Assembly: GCF_023231945.1 (NCBI RefSeq)
Contig: NZ_JAJLJH010000003.1
Coordinates: forward strand, 1 to 64,000
Direction of reading: 5' to 3'
Source: Scleromatobacter humisilvae
Lineage (GTDB): Bacteria > Pseudomonadota > Gammaproteobacteria > Burkholderiales > Burkholderiaceae_C
Length of the DNA stretch: 64,000 nt
Shown: positions 26,751 to 35,493 of the stretch, piece after piece
How positions within the stretch are numbered: position 1 is the first letter of the stretch
Layout: the number at the start of each line of letters is the position of its first letter
The notes under the pieces: model-generated
What the model saw: only the letters and a program-made list of their open reading frames with translations
What the model was told of the DNA's origin: nothing
Databases searched by the model: none
Program-made: the position numbers and the translations under genes

Positions 26751-27764
26751 TCACTGGCGGTGCGCCGCCGCCATGATCTGGTCGTACGTGCCGCCGTCGT
26801 CGAAGTGCGTCTTCTGCGCCGTCTTCCAGTTGCCGAAGACCTCGTCGACGGTGAAGGTGTCGACCTTCGGGAACTCCTTCGCATGCGCGGCCAGCACCTT
26901 CGCGCTGCGCGGGCGCAGTCCGTGCTTCGCGGCGATCTCCTGGCCTTCGTCGGAGTAGAGCCACTGCAGGTAGGCCTCGGCCTCCTTGCGCGTGTGCTTG
27001 CGGTCGACCACCTTGTCGACGACCGACACCGGGTTCTCGGCGAGGATCGTGCGCTTCGGATAGACGACCTCGAAGTTGTCGCCGAACTCCGCCTTGATCA
27101 GCTCGACCTCGCTCTCGAAGGTGACCAGCGCATCGCCGATGCCGCGTTGCGCGAAGGTGGTGGTGGCCGCGCGGCCGCCGCCGTCGAACACCGGCACGTT
27201 GCCGAACATCTTCGCGACCTGGTCGCGTGCCTGCGCCGGCGTGCCGCCCGCCTTGACGACGCTGCCCCACGCCGCGAGGTAGGTGTAGCGGCCGTTGCCC
27301 GAGGTCTTCGGGTTCGGGATCACGACGCTGACGCCGGTCTTCGCGAGGTCGGCCCAGTCGTGCAGGCCCTTGGGGTTGCCCTTCTTCACGAGGATCACCG
27401 GCACCGAGGTCGTCGGCGCGCTGTTGTTCGGCAGCCGCGCGGCCCAGTTCGCGGGGATCAGCTGGCCGCGGTCGGCGAGGACGTCGATGTCGGTCGCCTG
27501 GTTCATCGTGACGACGTCGGCCTCGAGGCCGTCGAGCACGCTGCGCGCCTGCTTGCTGGAGCCGCCGTGCGACTGCTTGACCTCGATCGTCTCGCCACCG
27601 GCCTGCTTCCAGTGCGCGATGAACGCGGCGTCGTAGTCCTTGTAGAACTCGCGCGCCACGTCGTAGCTGACGTTGAGCAGCGTGACCGGCGCCGCCTGCG
27701 CGGCGAACGAGGCGGCCGCGAGCGCGGCAACGAGCAGGGGGCGGACGGCGGGACGACGGAACAT
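26751..27764 (-). CDS. sbp: Periplasmic sulfate-binding protein (Sbp/CysP type)
   Basis: 337 residues with a signal peptide ending AAQA. The mature protein matches sulfate/thiosulfate ABC transporter binding proteins: LLNVSYDVAREFYKDYDAAF, KQSHGGSSKQARSVLDGLEADVVTMNQATDID, IPNPKTSGNGRYTYLAAWG and the C-terminal TFTVDEVFGNW. These hold the loops that bind the sulfate oxyanion. No cysT, cysW or cysA genes are adjacent, so it is an orphan that probably serves a transporter elsewhere. It abuts dacB tail to tail. Confidence 0.93.
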   Translation of the reverse strand: MFRRPAVRPLLVAALAAASFAAQAAPVTLLNVSYDVAREFYKDYDAAFIAHWKQAGGETIEVKQSHGGSSKQARSVLDGLEADVVTMNQATDIDVLADRGQLIPANWAARLPNNSAPTTSVPVILVKKGNPKGLHDWADLAKTGVSVVIPNPKTSGNGRYTYLAAWGSVVKAGGTPAQARDQVAKMFGNVPVFDGGGRAATTTFAQRGIGDALVTFESEVELIKAEFGDNFEVVYPKRTILAENPVSVVDKVVDRKHTRKEAEAYLQWLYSDEGQEIAAKHGLRPRSAKVLAAHAKEFPKVDTFTVDEVFGNWKTAQKTHFDDGGTYDQIMAAAHRQ

Positions 27765-27871
27765 GCGGGCACTTTCGAAAGCCTGGGGACAGCCTTCGAT
27801 CGTACGGACGGATTCATCTCCTCATCCGCGGCGCGCGCGCATAAGCTTGCTCGCAATCCGCATGTGCGGCC

Positions 27872-28486
27872 TCAATTGGCCTTCTTCTGCTCGTCGAGGT
27901 AGGCCGACGAGAACGTGTTCTTCGCCTTGGCGATGGCCAGCAGCGTCGGATAGAACTGCACGAAGGTCGTGTCGACCGCGGCATGCGCACGATGGCAGGC
28001 GTAGCAGTCCACCGTGTGCGCGATCTCCTTGGCGGGCTGGTCGTCGTCGAAGCCGAAGAAGGCCCAGCCGCCCTCGAAGCGCGCGTCCTTGACGTGCACC
28101 TCGTGGCCCATCACGTCGGTGTCCTGGAACAGCCCGCGCTGGTTGATCGAGCCCTTGTCGCGCGCGCCGCGAGTCTCCAGCACCAGCATCGTCCCGTCGG
28201 GCCAGGTGCCGGTCTCCTTGAAGACGCGGTAGGCCTGCGGGTTGACGAAGACGTTGTCGAACATGTGGTGGCCGGGCATCGCGACGCGGCTGTAGCTCAT
28301 GTCCATGCCGGTGCTCAGGTAGACCCACTCGCGGTAGTCGGCCGGCAATCGCAGCTTGCCGTCGACGTAGGTCGGCAGGGGCGTCGCCGTGGCGGCAGCC
28401 GGCGGGGTCGGCGAGGACTGCGCGATGGCCGCGCAGGCTGCGAAGGCGAGGGCGGTGTTCAACAGGAGTGCGATGCGAGATGTCAT
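27872..28486 (-). CDS. Cytochrome P460-family monohaem protein
   Basis: 204 residues from ATG 28486, with a signal peptide (LLLNTALAFAACAAIAQ) for the periplasm. One c-type haem site C161-YA-C164-H165 lies near the C-terminus, the usual place in cytochrome P460 and cytochrome c'-beta proteins. Other family features are YREWVYLSTGMDMSYS, HHMFDNVFVNPQAYRVFKETG and FGFDDDQPAKEI. P460 enzymes oxidise hydroxylamine or bind NO, but many homologues outside nitrifiers have no known role. It is divergent from the second LytS-type kinase gene, 113 bases away. Confidence 0.87.
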   Translation of the reverse strand: MTSRIALLLNTALAFAACAAIAQSSPTPPAAATATPLPTYVDGKLRLPADYREWVYLSTGMDMSYSRVAMPGHHMFDNVFVNPQAYRVFKETGTWPDGTMLVLETRGARDKGSINQRGLFQDTDVMGHEVHVKDARFEGGWAFFGFDDDQPAKEIAHTVDCYACHRAHAAVDTTFVQFYPTLLAIAKAKNTFSSAYLDEQKKAN

Positions 28487-28599
28487 GCCCCGGATGATGC
28501 GCAGCCGCGTCGATCCAGGACACCTCGTTCGCTGCAAGGCGACGCCGCTTCGCTGCAATCGGCGTGCTCGCGCGCGCGGCGGCGCGTACGATCGCGGCC

Positions 28600-29733
28600 A
28601 TGACTTCTCGAGACATCCGCCGACCGCCCTCGCGCTGGCTCTGGATCGCCGGCATCTGGGCCGGCGTCGGCTTGGTCGACGCCACGCAGACGGTGATCTC
28701 GATGCGCTCGATGGGCATGCATCACGCGTGGGTGCGGCTGTTCGTCTTCGAGCTGCTCGCGTGGCTCCCCTGGACGCTGGCGACGCCCTTCGTGATGGCG
28801 CTGCAGCTGCGGCGTCCACTCGCACCGCGGCGGGGCTTCGTCGCGGCGCTGGGCCTGCACGGCGCGGCCTGGTTCGCGCTGGCCGCGGCGTCGGCGCTGT
28901 GGATCGCCGTGTCCGAGCACGCGCTCAATCCCTGGTCGCCCGACACCGAAGCCGGGGCGGTGCAGGCGCTGTTCGGCCGGCGCATGCACGACCAGCTGCT
29001 GTCGTCGCTGTTCATCTACTACTGCATCCTGATGGCCGGCCACGCGCTGCATTCGCGCGACAAGCTGGCCCGCGAGCGCGCCGTCGCCGCCGAACTCGCG
29101 GAGCAGCTCGCGCAGGCCCGGCTCGACGCGCTGCGCCACCAGATCGCGCCGCACTTCCTGTTCAACGCGCTCAACGCGATCTCCGGCATGGTGCGCGAGC
29201 AACGCGCGGCGCAGGCGGTCGAGACGATCGCCCGCATCAGCGAATTCCTGCGCCACTCGTTGCACGACGGCGGCGCGCAGGAGGTCGCGCTCGACGAGGA
29301 GCTGCACTTCGCGTCGCTCTACCTCGACATCCAGAAGATGCGCTTCGAGGACCGCCTCGCCGCGCGCATCGGCGTCGCGCCGGAGCTGGGCCGCGCGCTT
29401 GTGCCGCGCCTAATCCTGCAGCCGCTGGTGGAGAACGCCGTCAAGCACGGCATCGCGATGCGCGTGCAGCCGGGCGCGGTCGAGATCGCCGCCTCGCGCA
29501 CGCCGACCGCGCTGGTGCTGGAGGTCTACAACGACGGCCCGGCCATCGCCGCCAACGACGCCGTCGGTCCGGCGGCCGCGACGGCGCCGCGCACCGGCTC
29601 GATCGGCCTGGCCAACGTGCGCAACCGGCTGCAGGGCCTGTACGGCGGCGAGGCGACGCTGGACGTCTCCAACGTCGACGGCCGCGGCGTCAAGGTGACG
29701 ATCCACCTGCCCTGGCGCGAGGCCGCGGCATGA
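28600..29733 (+). CDS. LytS-type membrane sensor histidine kinase (second system)
   Basis: 377 residues from ATG 28600. Four membrane segments are seen at roughly 12-32, 46-68, 80-104 and 131-150. The kinase part has the H-box QIAPHFLFNALNAI with H185, the N-box PLVENAVKHG and the ATP-lid region GSIGLANVRNRL. It lacks large sensory domains, as in the first LytS-like kinase at 8875-10056. The stop overlaps the regulator start (ATGA at 29730-29733), so the two are translationally coupled. Confidence 0.92.
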   Translation: MTSRDIRRPPSRWLWIAGIWAGVGLVDATQTVISMRSMGMHHAWVRLFVFELLAWLPWTLATPFVMALQLRRPLAPRRGFVAALGLHGAAWFALAAASALWIAVSEHALNPWSPDTEAGAVQALFGRRMHDQLLSSLFIYYCILMAGHALHSRDKLARERAVAAELAEQLAQARLDALRHQIAPHFLFNALNAISGMVREQRAAQAVETIARISEFLRHSLHDGGAQEVALDEELHFASLYLDIQKMRFEDRLAARIGVAPELGRALVPRLILQPLVENAVKHGIAMRVQPGAVEIAASRTPTALVLEVYNDGPAIAANDAVGPAAATAPRTGSIGLANVRNRLQGLYGGEATLDVSNVDGRGVKVTIHLPWREAAA

Positions 29734-30449
29734 TGCGGCGCGCGATCATCGTCGACGACGAGCCCCCGGCGCGCGCCAGCCTGCGCGTGCTGCTCGCGGG
29801 CGACCCACAGGTGGAGCTGGTGGCGGAATGCGGCTCGGGCGCCGAGGCCATCGCGGCGATCCGCGCGCAGCGGCCGGACCTGCTGTTCCTCGACGTGCAG
29901 ATGCCCGAGGTCGACGGCTTCGACGTGCTGGAGCAGCTCGGCGCCGACGCGCCGCCGGCCATCGTCTTCGTCACCGCCTACGACCAGCACGCGCTGCGCG
30001 CGTTCGACGCGGGCGCGCTCGACTACCTGCTCAAGCCCTACACCGACAATCGCTTCGCGCTGGCCCTGGCGCGCGCGAAGGAGAAGGCGGCGCGCGCCGG
30101 CACGCCCGCGCTGCCGGACCGCCTCGTCGTCAAGAGCGGCCGCCAGCTGCACGTGGTGCCGCTGGCCGACATCGACTGGATCGAGTCGGCCGACTACTGC
30201 GTCGACCTGCACGTCGGCCCGCGCACCCATTCGCTGCGCCGGAGCATGGCCGCGGTCGAGGGCGAGCTCGAGCCGGCAGGCTTCTGCCGCATCCATCGCA
30301 CGGCCATCGTCAATCTCGCACGGGTTCGTGCGCTGGGCGCGGGCGAGGACGGCGAGCTCGAGGTCGTGCTGATGGACGGCCAGCGCCTGCCGACGAGCCG
30401 ACGGCACCGCGCCGCGCTCGAGGCGCGGCTGGGTTCACGCGCTGGCTGA
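29730..30449 (+). CDS. LytTR-domain response regulator (second system)
   Basis: 239 residues. Receiver with D9, D10, phosphoacceptor D55 in FLDVQMPE, Thr in FVTAYDQHAL and Lys in YLLKPY; LytTR domain from about 130 with RLVVKSGRQLHVVPL, DIDWIESADYCVDLH and GFCRIHRTAIVNLARV. It is the cognate partner of the upstream kinase. The last 15 bases overlap the end of the convergent fsr-like gene. The adjacent cytochrome P460 gene or the exporter could be targets; the sequence does not show which. Confidence 0.92.
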   Translation: MMRRAIIVDDEPPARASLRVLLAGDPQVELVAECGSGAEAIAAIRAQRPDLLFLDVQMPEVDGFDVLEQLGADAPPAIVFVTAYDQHALRAFDAGALDYLLKPYTDNRFALALARAKEKAARAGTPALPDRLVVKSGRQLHVVPLADIDWIESADYCVDLHVGPRTHSLRRSMAAVEGELEPAGFCRIHRTAIVNLARVRALGAGEDGELEVVLMDGQRLPTSRRHRAALEARLGSRAG

Positions 30450-31652
30450 CGCGCGCTTGTTCGTGTCCGGCAGCAGCGCCGTCACCACGCCCAGCAGCGG
30501 CAGGAAGGCGCAGACGCTGTAGACGAAGTCGATGCTGGTCGCGTCGGCCAGGATGCCGAGCGCCGCCGCGCCGAGGCCGCCCATGCCGAACGCGAAGCCG
30601 AAGAACAGGCCCGACACCGCGCCGACCTTGCCCGGGATCAGCTCCTGTGCGTAGACCAGGATCGCCGAGAACGCCGACGACAGGATCAGGCCGATCAGGA
30701 TCGTGAACGTCGTCGTCCACGCGAGGCCCACGTGCGGCAGCGCGAGCGCGAACGGCGCGACGCCCAGGATCGAGCCCCAGATCACCGGCTTGCGCCCGAT
30801 GCGGTCGCCAACGGGGCCGCCGATGAGCGTGCCCGCGGCCGACGCGGCCAGGAACAGGAACAGGTGCATCTGCGCGGACTGCACGCCCAGGCCGAACTTC
30901 TCGATCAGGTAGAACGTGTAGAAGCTCGAGATGCTGGCAATGTAGAAGTACTTCGAGAAGATCAGCACCAGCAGCACGGCGATCGCGCCCGCCACGTGCT
31001 TGCGCGGCAGCGCCGCCGCGTGCGCCTTCAGCGCGCCCTTGGCCGCGACCACGCGGTTCGCGCCATACCACTTGCTCACCTGCAGCAGCAGCACGATGCC
31101 GACGAGCGCCACCATCGCGAACCAGGCGACGCTGCTCTTGCCGTGCGGCACGATCACGGCCGCGGCCACCAGCGGCCCGAGCGCGCTGCCGGTGTTGCCG
31201 CCGACCTGGAACAGCGACTGCGCGAGCCCGTGCTGGCCGCCCGAGGCCATGCGAGCCACGCGCGACGACTCGGGATGGAAGATCGACGAGCCCGTGCCCA
31301 CCAGCGCGGCGGCCAGCAGCACCATCGCGAAGTTGGGCGAGTACGCGAGCAGGACCAGGCCGGACAACGTGAACGTCATGCCCACCGGCAGCGAGTAGGG
31401 CACCGGCTTCCTGTCGGTGTAGAGCCCGACCAGCGGCTGGAACAGCGAGGCCGTCAGCTGGTAGGTCAGCGAGATCAGGCCGATCTGGGTGAAGTTCAGC
31501 GAGAACTCGCCCTTCAGGATGGGGTAGATCGCGATGATCAGCGACTGCATCATGTCGTTGATCAGGTGGGCGGTGCTGATCGCGCCCAGCACGCGGAACG
31601 AGGTCTTCGCGGGCTGGCTCGGGCGGGCAAGGGTGGTGGCGGTGGACGACAT
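30435..31652 (-). CDS. fsr: MFS exporter of the fosmidomycin-resistance (Fsr) type
   Basis: 405 residues from ATG 31652; an ATG at 31661 adds three residues but lies in the inverted repeat. Twelve membrane segments in two halves are visible. Family-typical blocks are STAHLINDMMQSLIIAIYPILKGEFSLNFTQIGLISL and PLVGLYTDRKPVPYSLPVGM, with a second-half motif GPVGDRIGRKPVIWGS. Fsr proteins expel fosmidomycin and related compounds, but natural substrates vary. It is divergent from an AraC-type regulator gene, which probably controls it. Confidence 0.9.
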   Translation of the reverse strand: MSSTATTLARPSQPAKTSFRVLGAISTAHLINDMMQSLIIAIYPILKGEFSLNFTQIGLISLTYQLTASLFQPLVGLYTDRKPVPYSLPVGMTFTLSGLVLLAYSPNFAMVLLAAALVGTGSSIFHPESSRVARMASGGQHGLAQSLFQVGGNTGSALGPLVAAAVIVPHGKSSVAWFAMVALVGIVLLLQVSKWYGANRVVAAKGALKAHAAALPRKHVAGAIAVLLVLIFSKYFYIASISSFYTFYLIEKFGLGVQSAQMHLFLFLAASAAGTLIGGPVGDRIGRKPVIWGSILGVAPFALALPHVGLAWTTTFTILIGLILSSAFSAILVYAQELIPGKVGAVSGLFFGFAFGMGGLGAAALGILADATSIDFVYSVCAFLPLLGVVTALLPDTNKRASASA

Positions 31653-31659
31653 GCCTCGC

Positions 31660-31675
31660 ATCTTAGGAATAAGAT
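31660..31675. promoter_or_regulatory. Perfect inverted repeat between fsr and its AraC regulator
   Basis: ATCTTA-ggaa-TAAGAT, fully symmetric, eight bases upstream of the fsr start. On the minus strand TAAGAT could serve as a -10, which would give a very short or absent fsr leader. Position and symmetry fit an operator for the divergent regulator. Confidence 0.5.
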
Positions 31676-31741
31676 GAATGCCTGTCTCGCGCCGTCCGGG
31701 CTTCCATCAGCGCGAAAAGGACAATTCCACCCGCTCCACCG

Positions 31742-32530
31742 ATGACCGTTTCCGTCGACTCCGTCTACCGCCCCGTCGTGCCCCACGAACGCGAGGTCGA
31801 TCCGCTGCCGGTCGTGACCAAGGCGACCGACTACCCGGCCGGCCACGCCGTCGAACTGCACCACCACGCGCGCGGACAGCTCATCTACGCCGAGCACGGC
31901 GTGATGATGGTGGCCAGCGATGGCGGCCAGTGGATCGTCCCGCCGACGCGCGCGATCTGGATGCCGCCGGGGGTCTCGCACCGCATCCGCTGCGTGGGCG
32001 TCGTGCACATGCGCAGCATCTACGTTCGGCCCGACGCCGCCGCGCACCTGCCGGCCCAGGCGCAGGCGGTCGGCGTGTCCGGGCTTCTCGCCGAGCTGAT
32101 CCGCGCCGCGGTCAAAGTGGCGCTGCCCTACGAGGCCGACTCGCGCGACGGCCGCCTGATGCGCCTGCTGCTGGACGAACTGCACGCGCTGCCGGTCCTG
32201 CCGCTGCACCTGCCGCAGCCGGCGGACGAGCGCCTGCGCCGCATCTGCGCGCGCATCGCCGAGCGGCCGGACGACGTGTCCACGCTGGCCGACTGGGCCG
32301 TCACGCTGGGCATCGACGTCAAGACCATCCAGCGCCTGTTCGCGCGCGAGACCGGCATGACCTTCGGCCAGTGGCGCCAGCAGGCGCGGCTGCTGCACGG
32401 GCTGGAGCGCCTTGCCATCGGCGACAAGGTGGTCGACGTCGCGCTCGCGCTCGGCTACGACAGCCCCAGCGCCTTCGCGGCGATGTTCAAGCGCCAGTTC
32501 GGCGAGACGCCCAGCGCCTTCTTCCGCTGA
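31742..32530 (+). CDS. AraC-family regulator with cupin N-domain
   Basis: 262 residues. The N-terminal cupin (about 25-110) holds [23 protein letters not shown] and [10 protein letters not shown]. The C-terminal part is a double helix-turn-helix: [39 protein letters not shown] and [33 protein letters not shown], both complete. This architecture matches the NimR/YeaM type, which regulates a neighbouring MFS exporter. It most likely regulates the divergent fsr-like gene through the repeat at 31660-31675. That link is inferred from position. Confidence 0.9.
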   Translation: MTVSVDSVYRPVVPHEREVDPLPVVTKATDYPAGHAVELHHHARGQLIYAEHGVMMVASDGGQWIVPPTRAIWMPPGVSHRIRCVGVVHMRSIYVRPDAAAHLPAQAQAVGVSGLLAELIRAAVKVALPYEADSRDGRLMRLLLDELHALPVLPLHLPQPADERLRRICARIAERPDDVSTLADWAVTLGIDVKTIQRLFARETGMTFGQWRQQARLLHGLERLAIGDKVVDVALALGYDSPSAFAAMFKRQFGETPSAFFR

Positions 32531-32610
32531 CGACGGGGACTGTCGGGAGATCTCGATGCCTCGCCGTCGCGGGCTCCCCACTGCGCCGTCGAGCCGCTTC
32601 ACCGATAACA

Positions 32611-32634
32611 GGACAGACCAACCTGGAGCTGTCC
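32611..32634 (+). promoter_or_regulatory. Hairpin that encloses the chemoreceptor ribosome site
   Basis: GGACAG (32611-32616) pairs with CTGTCC (32629-32634). The loop contains the GGAG ribosome site (32625-32628), and the stem ends at the base before ATG 32635. Six pairs, moderately stable. Confidence 0.35.
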
Positions 32635-34218
32635 ATGAAATTCGCCGACCTGCCCGTCAAGACCAAGCTGATGCTGGGCTTTGCCGTCGTCGCGGCCATC
32701 GTGCTGCTGGTGTCGGCGCTGTCGCTGCACTCGCTGGGCGCGTCGAACGCGCGCTTCTCGAGCTACCTGTCCGGCGTGGGCACGCGCGAGCGCCTGGCCT
32801 TCGACGTCCGCGGCGCGGCGACGCAGCGCGCGATCGCGGCGCGCAACCTGGTGCTCGTGACCGACGCCAAGGACACCGAGCTCGAGAAGGCCGCCGTGCT
32901 GAAGGCGCACGACGAGGTGCACGCGGCGATCGACAAGCTCAAGGCCGCGGTCGCGCAGGCCGGCGACGTCACCGATCGCGACCGCGCGCTGCTAGCCGAG
33001 ATCGTGCGCGTCGAGTCGCTGTACGGCCCGGTGGCCACCGACATCGTCGGCAAGGCGCTGGACGGCCGGAAGGATGCCGCCATCGCCAAGATGAACGCCG
33101 AGTGCCGTCCGCTGCTGGCCGCGCTGCTGAAGGCCTCCAACGCCTACATCGACTACGACCAGGAACTGGCCGCCCAGCGCATCAAGGCCGCGGAGGACAG
33201 CTACGCCGCCGACCGGTTGATGACGGTGTCGGCGTGCGGCGTCGCGGTGCTGCTGGCGCTGTCTCTGGGCTGGATGCTGGCGCAGGCCGTCACGCGTCCG
33301 CTGGCGCGCTGCGTGGCGCTGGCCGAGACCGTCGCCGGCGGCGACCTGAGCTCGCACATCGTCGTCGACCGCCAGGACGAGACCGGCCAGCTGATGGCCG
33401 CGCTGGGCCGCATGAACGGCAGCCTCGTCGACATGGTGGGCCGCGTGCGCACCTCGGCCGAAGGCATCGCCACGGCCTCGTCGCAGATCGCCTCGGGCAA
33501 CCACGACCTCTCGGCGCGCACCGAGCGCCAGGCCAGCGCGTTGCAGGAAACGGCGGCCTCGATGCAGCAGATGACGTCGACCGTCCAGCAAGGGGCCGAG
33601 AGCGCCCGCGCCGCGGGCCAGCTCGCCGCCGCGGCGGCCGATGTCGCCGGCAAGGGCGGCGCGGTGGTGCAGCGCGTCGTCACGACGATGAGCGAGATCA
33701 GCGCGTCCAGCAAGAAGATCTCCGACATCATCGGCACGATCGACGGCATCGCGTTCCAGACCAACATCCTCGCGCTCAACGCGGCCGTCGAGGCGGCGCG
33801 CGCGGGCGAGCAGGGCCGCGGCTTCGCGGTCGTCGCGTCCGAGGTGCGCGGCCTGGCGCAGCGCTCGGCCAACGCGGCCCGTGAGATCAAGAGCCTGATC
33901 GGCGACAGCGTCGACAAGGTCGAGGCGGGCTCGCACCTGGTCGGCGAGGCCGGCACCACGATGGACGAGGTCGTCGCCCAGGTGCGCCGCATGACCGACC
34001 TGATGGGCGAGATCAACGCGTCGTCCATCGAGCAGACCACGGGCATCCAGCAGGTCAACACCGCGGTCACCTCGATCGACCGCGGCACGCAGCAGAACGC
34101 CGCGCTGGTCGAGGAGAGCGCCGCCGCCGCCGAGAGCCTCAAGCAGCAGGCCGCCGGCCTGCTGGAACTGGTGGCCGCGTTCAAGACCGCCGGCTCGCGC
34201 CAGGCCGCGCTTGCCTGA
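32635..34218 (+). CDS. Methyl-accepting chemotaxis protein
   Basis: 527 residues. A first membrane helix ([24 protein letters not shown]) leads into a four-helix periplasmic sensor (about 35-190, 4HB type), a second helix ([22 protein letters not shown]) and a HAMP domain ([22 protein letters not shown]). The cytoplasmic signalling tip [31 protein letters not shown] is intact. There is no C-terminal NWETF-type tether for CheR/CheB. The ligand is unknown. A BLUF photoreceptor gene starts 22 bases downstream, so the two are probably one operon. Confidence 0.93.
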   Translation: MKFADLPVKTKLMLGFAVVAAIVLLVSALSLHSLGASNARFSSYLSGVGTRERLAFDVRGAATQRAIAARNLVLVTDAKDTELEKAAVLKAHDEVHAAIDKLKAAVAQAGDVTDRDRALLAEIVRVESLYGPVATDIVGKALDGRKDAAIAKMNAECRPLLAALLKASNAYIDYDQELAAQRIKAAEDSYAADRLMTVSACGVAVLLALSLGWMLAQAVTRPLARCVALAETVAGGDLSSHIVVDRQDETGQLMAALGRMNGSLVDMVGRVRTSAEGIATASSQIASGNHDLSARTERQASALQETAASMQQMTSTVQQGAESARAAGQLAAAAADVAGKGGAVVQRVVTTMSEISASSKKISDIIGTIDGIAFQTNILALNAAVEAARAGEQGRGFAVVASEVRGLAQRSANAAREIKSLIGDSVDKVEAGSHLVGEAGTTMDEVVAQVRRMTDLMGEINASSIEQTTGIQQVNTAVTSIDRGTQQNAALVEESAAAAESLKQQAAGLLELVAAFKTAGSRQAALA

Positions 34219-34240
34219 CGCCGACGAGAAGCACGACGAC

Positions 34241-34648
34241 ATGCTGCATGCCATCGCCTACGTCAGCGCCGCGTCCTGGAACCTGCTCGACGAGCAGGTC
34301 GGGCGCATCGTCGCCGAGTCGCGCCGCCTCAACGCCCTCAACGGCATCACCGGCGTGCTGCTGTACTGCGACGGCAACTTCATGCAGTACCTCGAGGGCG
34401 AGGAAGACGCCGTGCGCGAGACCTTCGCCCGCATCCGCGCCAGCCAGAGCCACTACCAGGTCAACGAGCTGATGAACCAGCCCATCCCCGAACGAGAGTT
34501 CGGCGACTGGGCGATGGGCTTCTCGCGGCCCGGCCCCGACGAGTTCGTCGAGCTCGCGGCATCGCACTGGAGGGGCGGTGCGCAGACAGGGCCGGGTGCG
34601 TCGCTGCTGCGCTCGTTCTGGACCAGCTCGCGCGGGCGGCTGGCCTGA
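34241..34648 (+). CDS. BLUF-domain blue-light photoreceptor
   Basis: 135 residues, a stand-alone BLUF protein binding FAD. The residues of the flavin hydrogen-bond network are all present at the right spacing: Y7, N31, Q49, and also W90 and M92 (FGDWAMGF), which match Tyr21, Asn45, Gln63, Trp104 and Met106 of AppA. Conserved GITGVLLYCDGNFMQYLEGE covers the core. The C-terminal 35 residues carry no output domain, so it must signal through a partner. It lies 22 bases behind the chemoreceptor gene; an upstream TTG (34211) would overlap that gene. Confidence 0.93.
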   Translation: MLHAIAYVSAASWNLLDEQVGRIVAESRRLNALNGITGVLLYCDGNFMQYLEGEEDAVRETFARIRASQSHYQVNELMNQPIPEREFGDWAMGFSRPGPDEFVELAASHWRGGAQTGPGASLLRSFWTSSRGRLA

Positions 34649-34660
34649 TCGGCGGCGGCT

Positions 34661-35206
34661 TCAGCGAACCAGGGGCGCGCCGTCTGCGGCGTCCGGCTTC
34701 GCCGGCGCGGGCGTCGCCAGGTGGCGCCTGACGTCGACGAGGAAGGCCTCGCCGTCCTCGTTGACGACGCGCAGGCGGCCGTCGGGATCGAAGGCCATCG
34801 TCTTGAAGTAGATCGAGCGGGCGCTCGCGTTCTTCTTCGCGTCGACGCCGGCGTTGTAGACGGCCAGCGTCCACAGCCGCTTGCCGCTGAAGTCGTCGGA
34901 GACGACCAGCATGCCGCTCGCCTGCGCCAGCCCGGGATCGCGCTCGGCGTCGCCCTGCGCGTAGCGGATGCCGTCGCGCACGATGGGCGGCACGTCGGGC
35001 GGCGGCCCGCGGTCGGCCTGAGGCGCCGGCGGCGGCGGGGGCGGGACGGGTTCCGAGGCGGCGGAGGCGGCCGCGGTGGCGCCTTCGAGGAAGGCGCTGT
35101 TGTCCGAGGCAGCGGACTCCGGCGCCGGCGTGGCGGCTTCTTCGTGCCGGTTGCAGCCCGCCAGCGCGAGCACGGCCGCGAGGCAGAGGATCGTCGATGC
35201 GTTCAT
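34661..35206 (-). CDS. Proline-rich lipoprotein of unknown function
   Basis: 181 residues from the start at 35206. A lipoprotein signal (CLAAVLALAGC) with lipobox LAGC is followed by a disordered Ala/Ser/Pro stretch including a run of Pro residues near 55, a typical spacer from the membrane. The C-terminal domain (IRYAQGDAERDPGLAQASGMLVVSDDFSGKRLWTLAVY...) looks folded. I do not recognise its family. It converges on the BLUF gene and is divergent from tRNA-Gly. Confidence 0.7.
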   Translation of the reverse strand: MNASTILCLAAVLALAGCNRHEEAATPAPESAASDNSAFLEGATAAASAASEPVPPPPPPAPQADRGPPPDVPPIVRDGIRYAQGDAERDPGLAQASGMLVVSDDFSGKRLWTLAVYNAGVDAKKNASARSIYFKTMAFDPDGRLRVVNEDGEAFLVDVRRHLATPAPAKPDAADGAPLVR

Positions 35207-35255
35207 CCGCACAGTGTCGTTCAGGACACGGCGTCCGATCGGCCTGCGTTGCACG

Positions 35256-35261
35256 TAGAAT
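35256..35261 (+). promoter_or_regulatory. Candidate -10 element of the tRNA-Gly promoter
   Basis: TAGAAT eleven bases before the tRNA 5' end, a fitting distance for transcription starting just ahead of the tRNA. The -35 region is weak. Confidence 0.45.
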
Positions 35262-35271
35262 CCGCTCCGCT

Positions 35272-35345
35272 GCGGGTGTAGTTCAATGGTAGAACGGCAG
35301 CTTCCCAAGCTTCATACGTGGGTTCGATTCCCATCACCCGCTCCA
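35272..35345 (+). tRNA. tRNA-Gly (anticodon CCC), CCA encoded
   Basis: 74 bases including the encoded CCA. Acceptor stem gcgggtg/cacccgc is perfect, D arm gttc/gaac, anticodon loop TTCCCAA giving anticodon CCC, T arm gtggg-TTCGATT-cccat. The anticodon stem gcagc/gcttc has one C-T mismatch at its second pair. It decodes GGG. A Rho-independent terminator follows seven bases later, so this is a single-gene transcript. Confidence 0.95.
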
Positions 35346-35351
35346 GCACGA

Positions 35352-35375
35352 CGCCCGGCCTCCCCGGGCGTTTTT
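35352..35375 (+). terminator. Rho-independent terminator of tRNA-Gly
   Basis: cgcccgg-cctcc-ccgggcg followed by TTTTT: seven GC pairs, five-base loop and a T run. Textbook terminator. Confidence 0.9.
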
Positions 35376-35493
35376 GCATTCCGCGGAACAGTCGGCTCTT
35401 GCCTCGCCTGTTCGAGGGATGTTTAGTGTTTCCATGCCTGTGCACCGCAGCAAAGCTGGGGCATCATCGTTGTCATTCCAACGTTCGCGCCCC

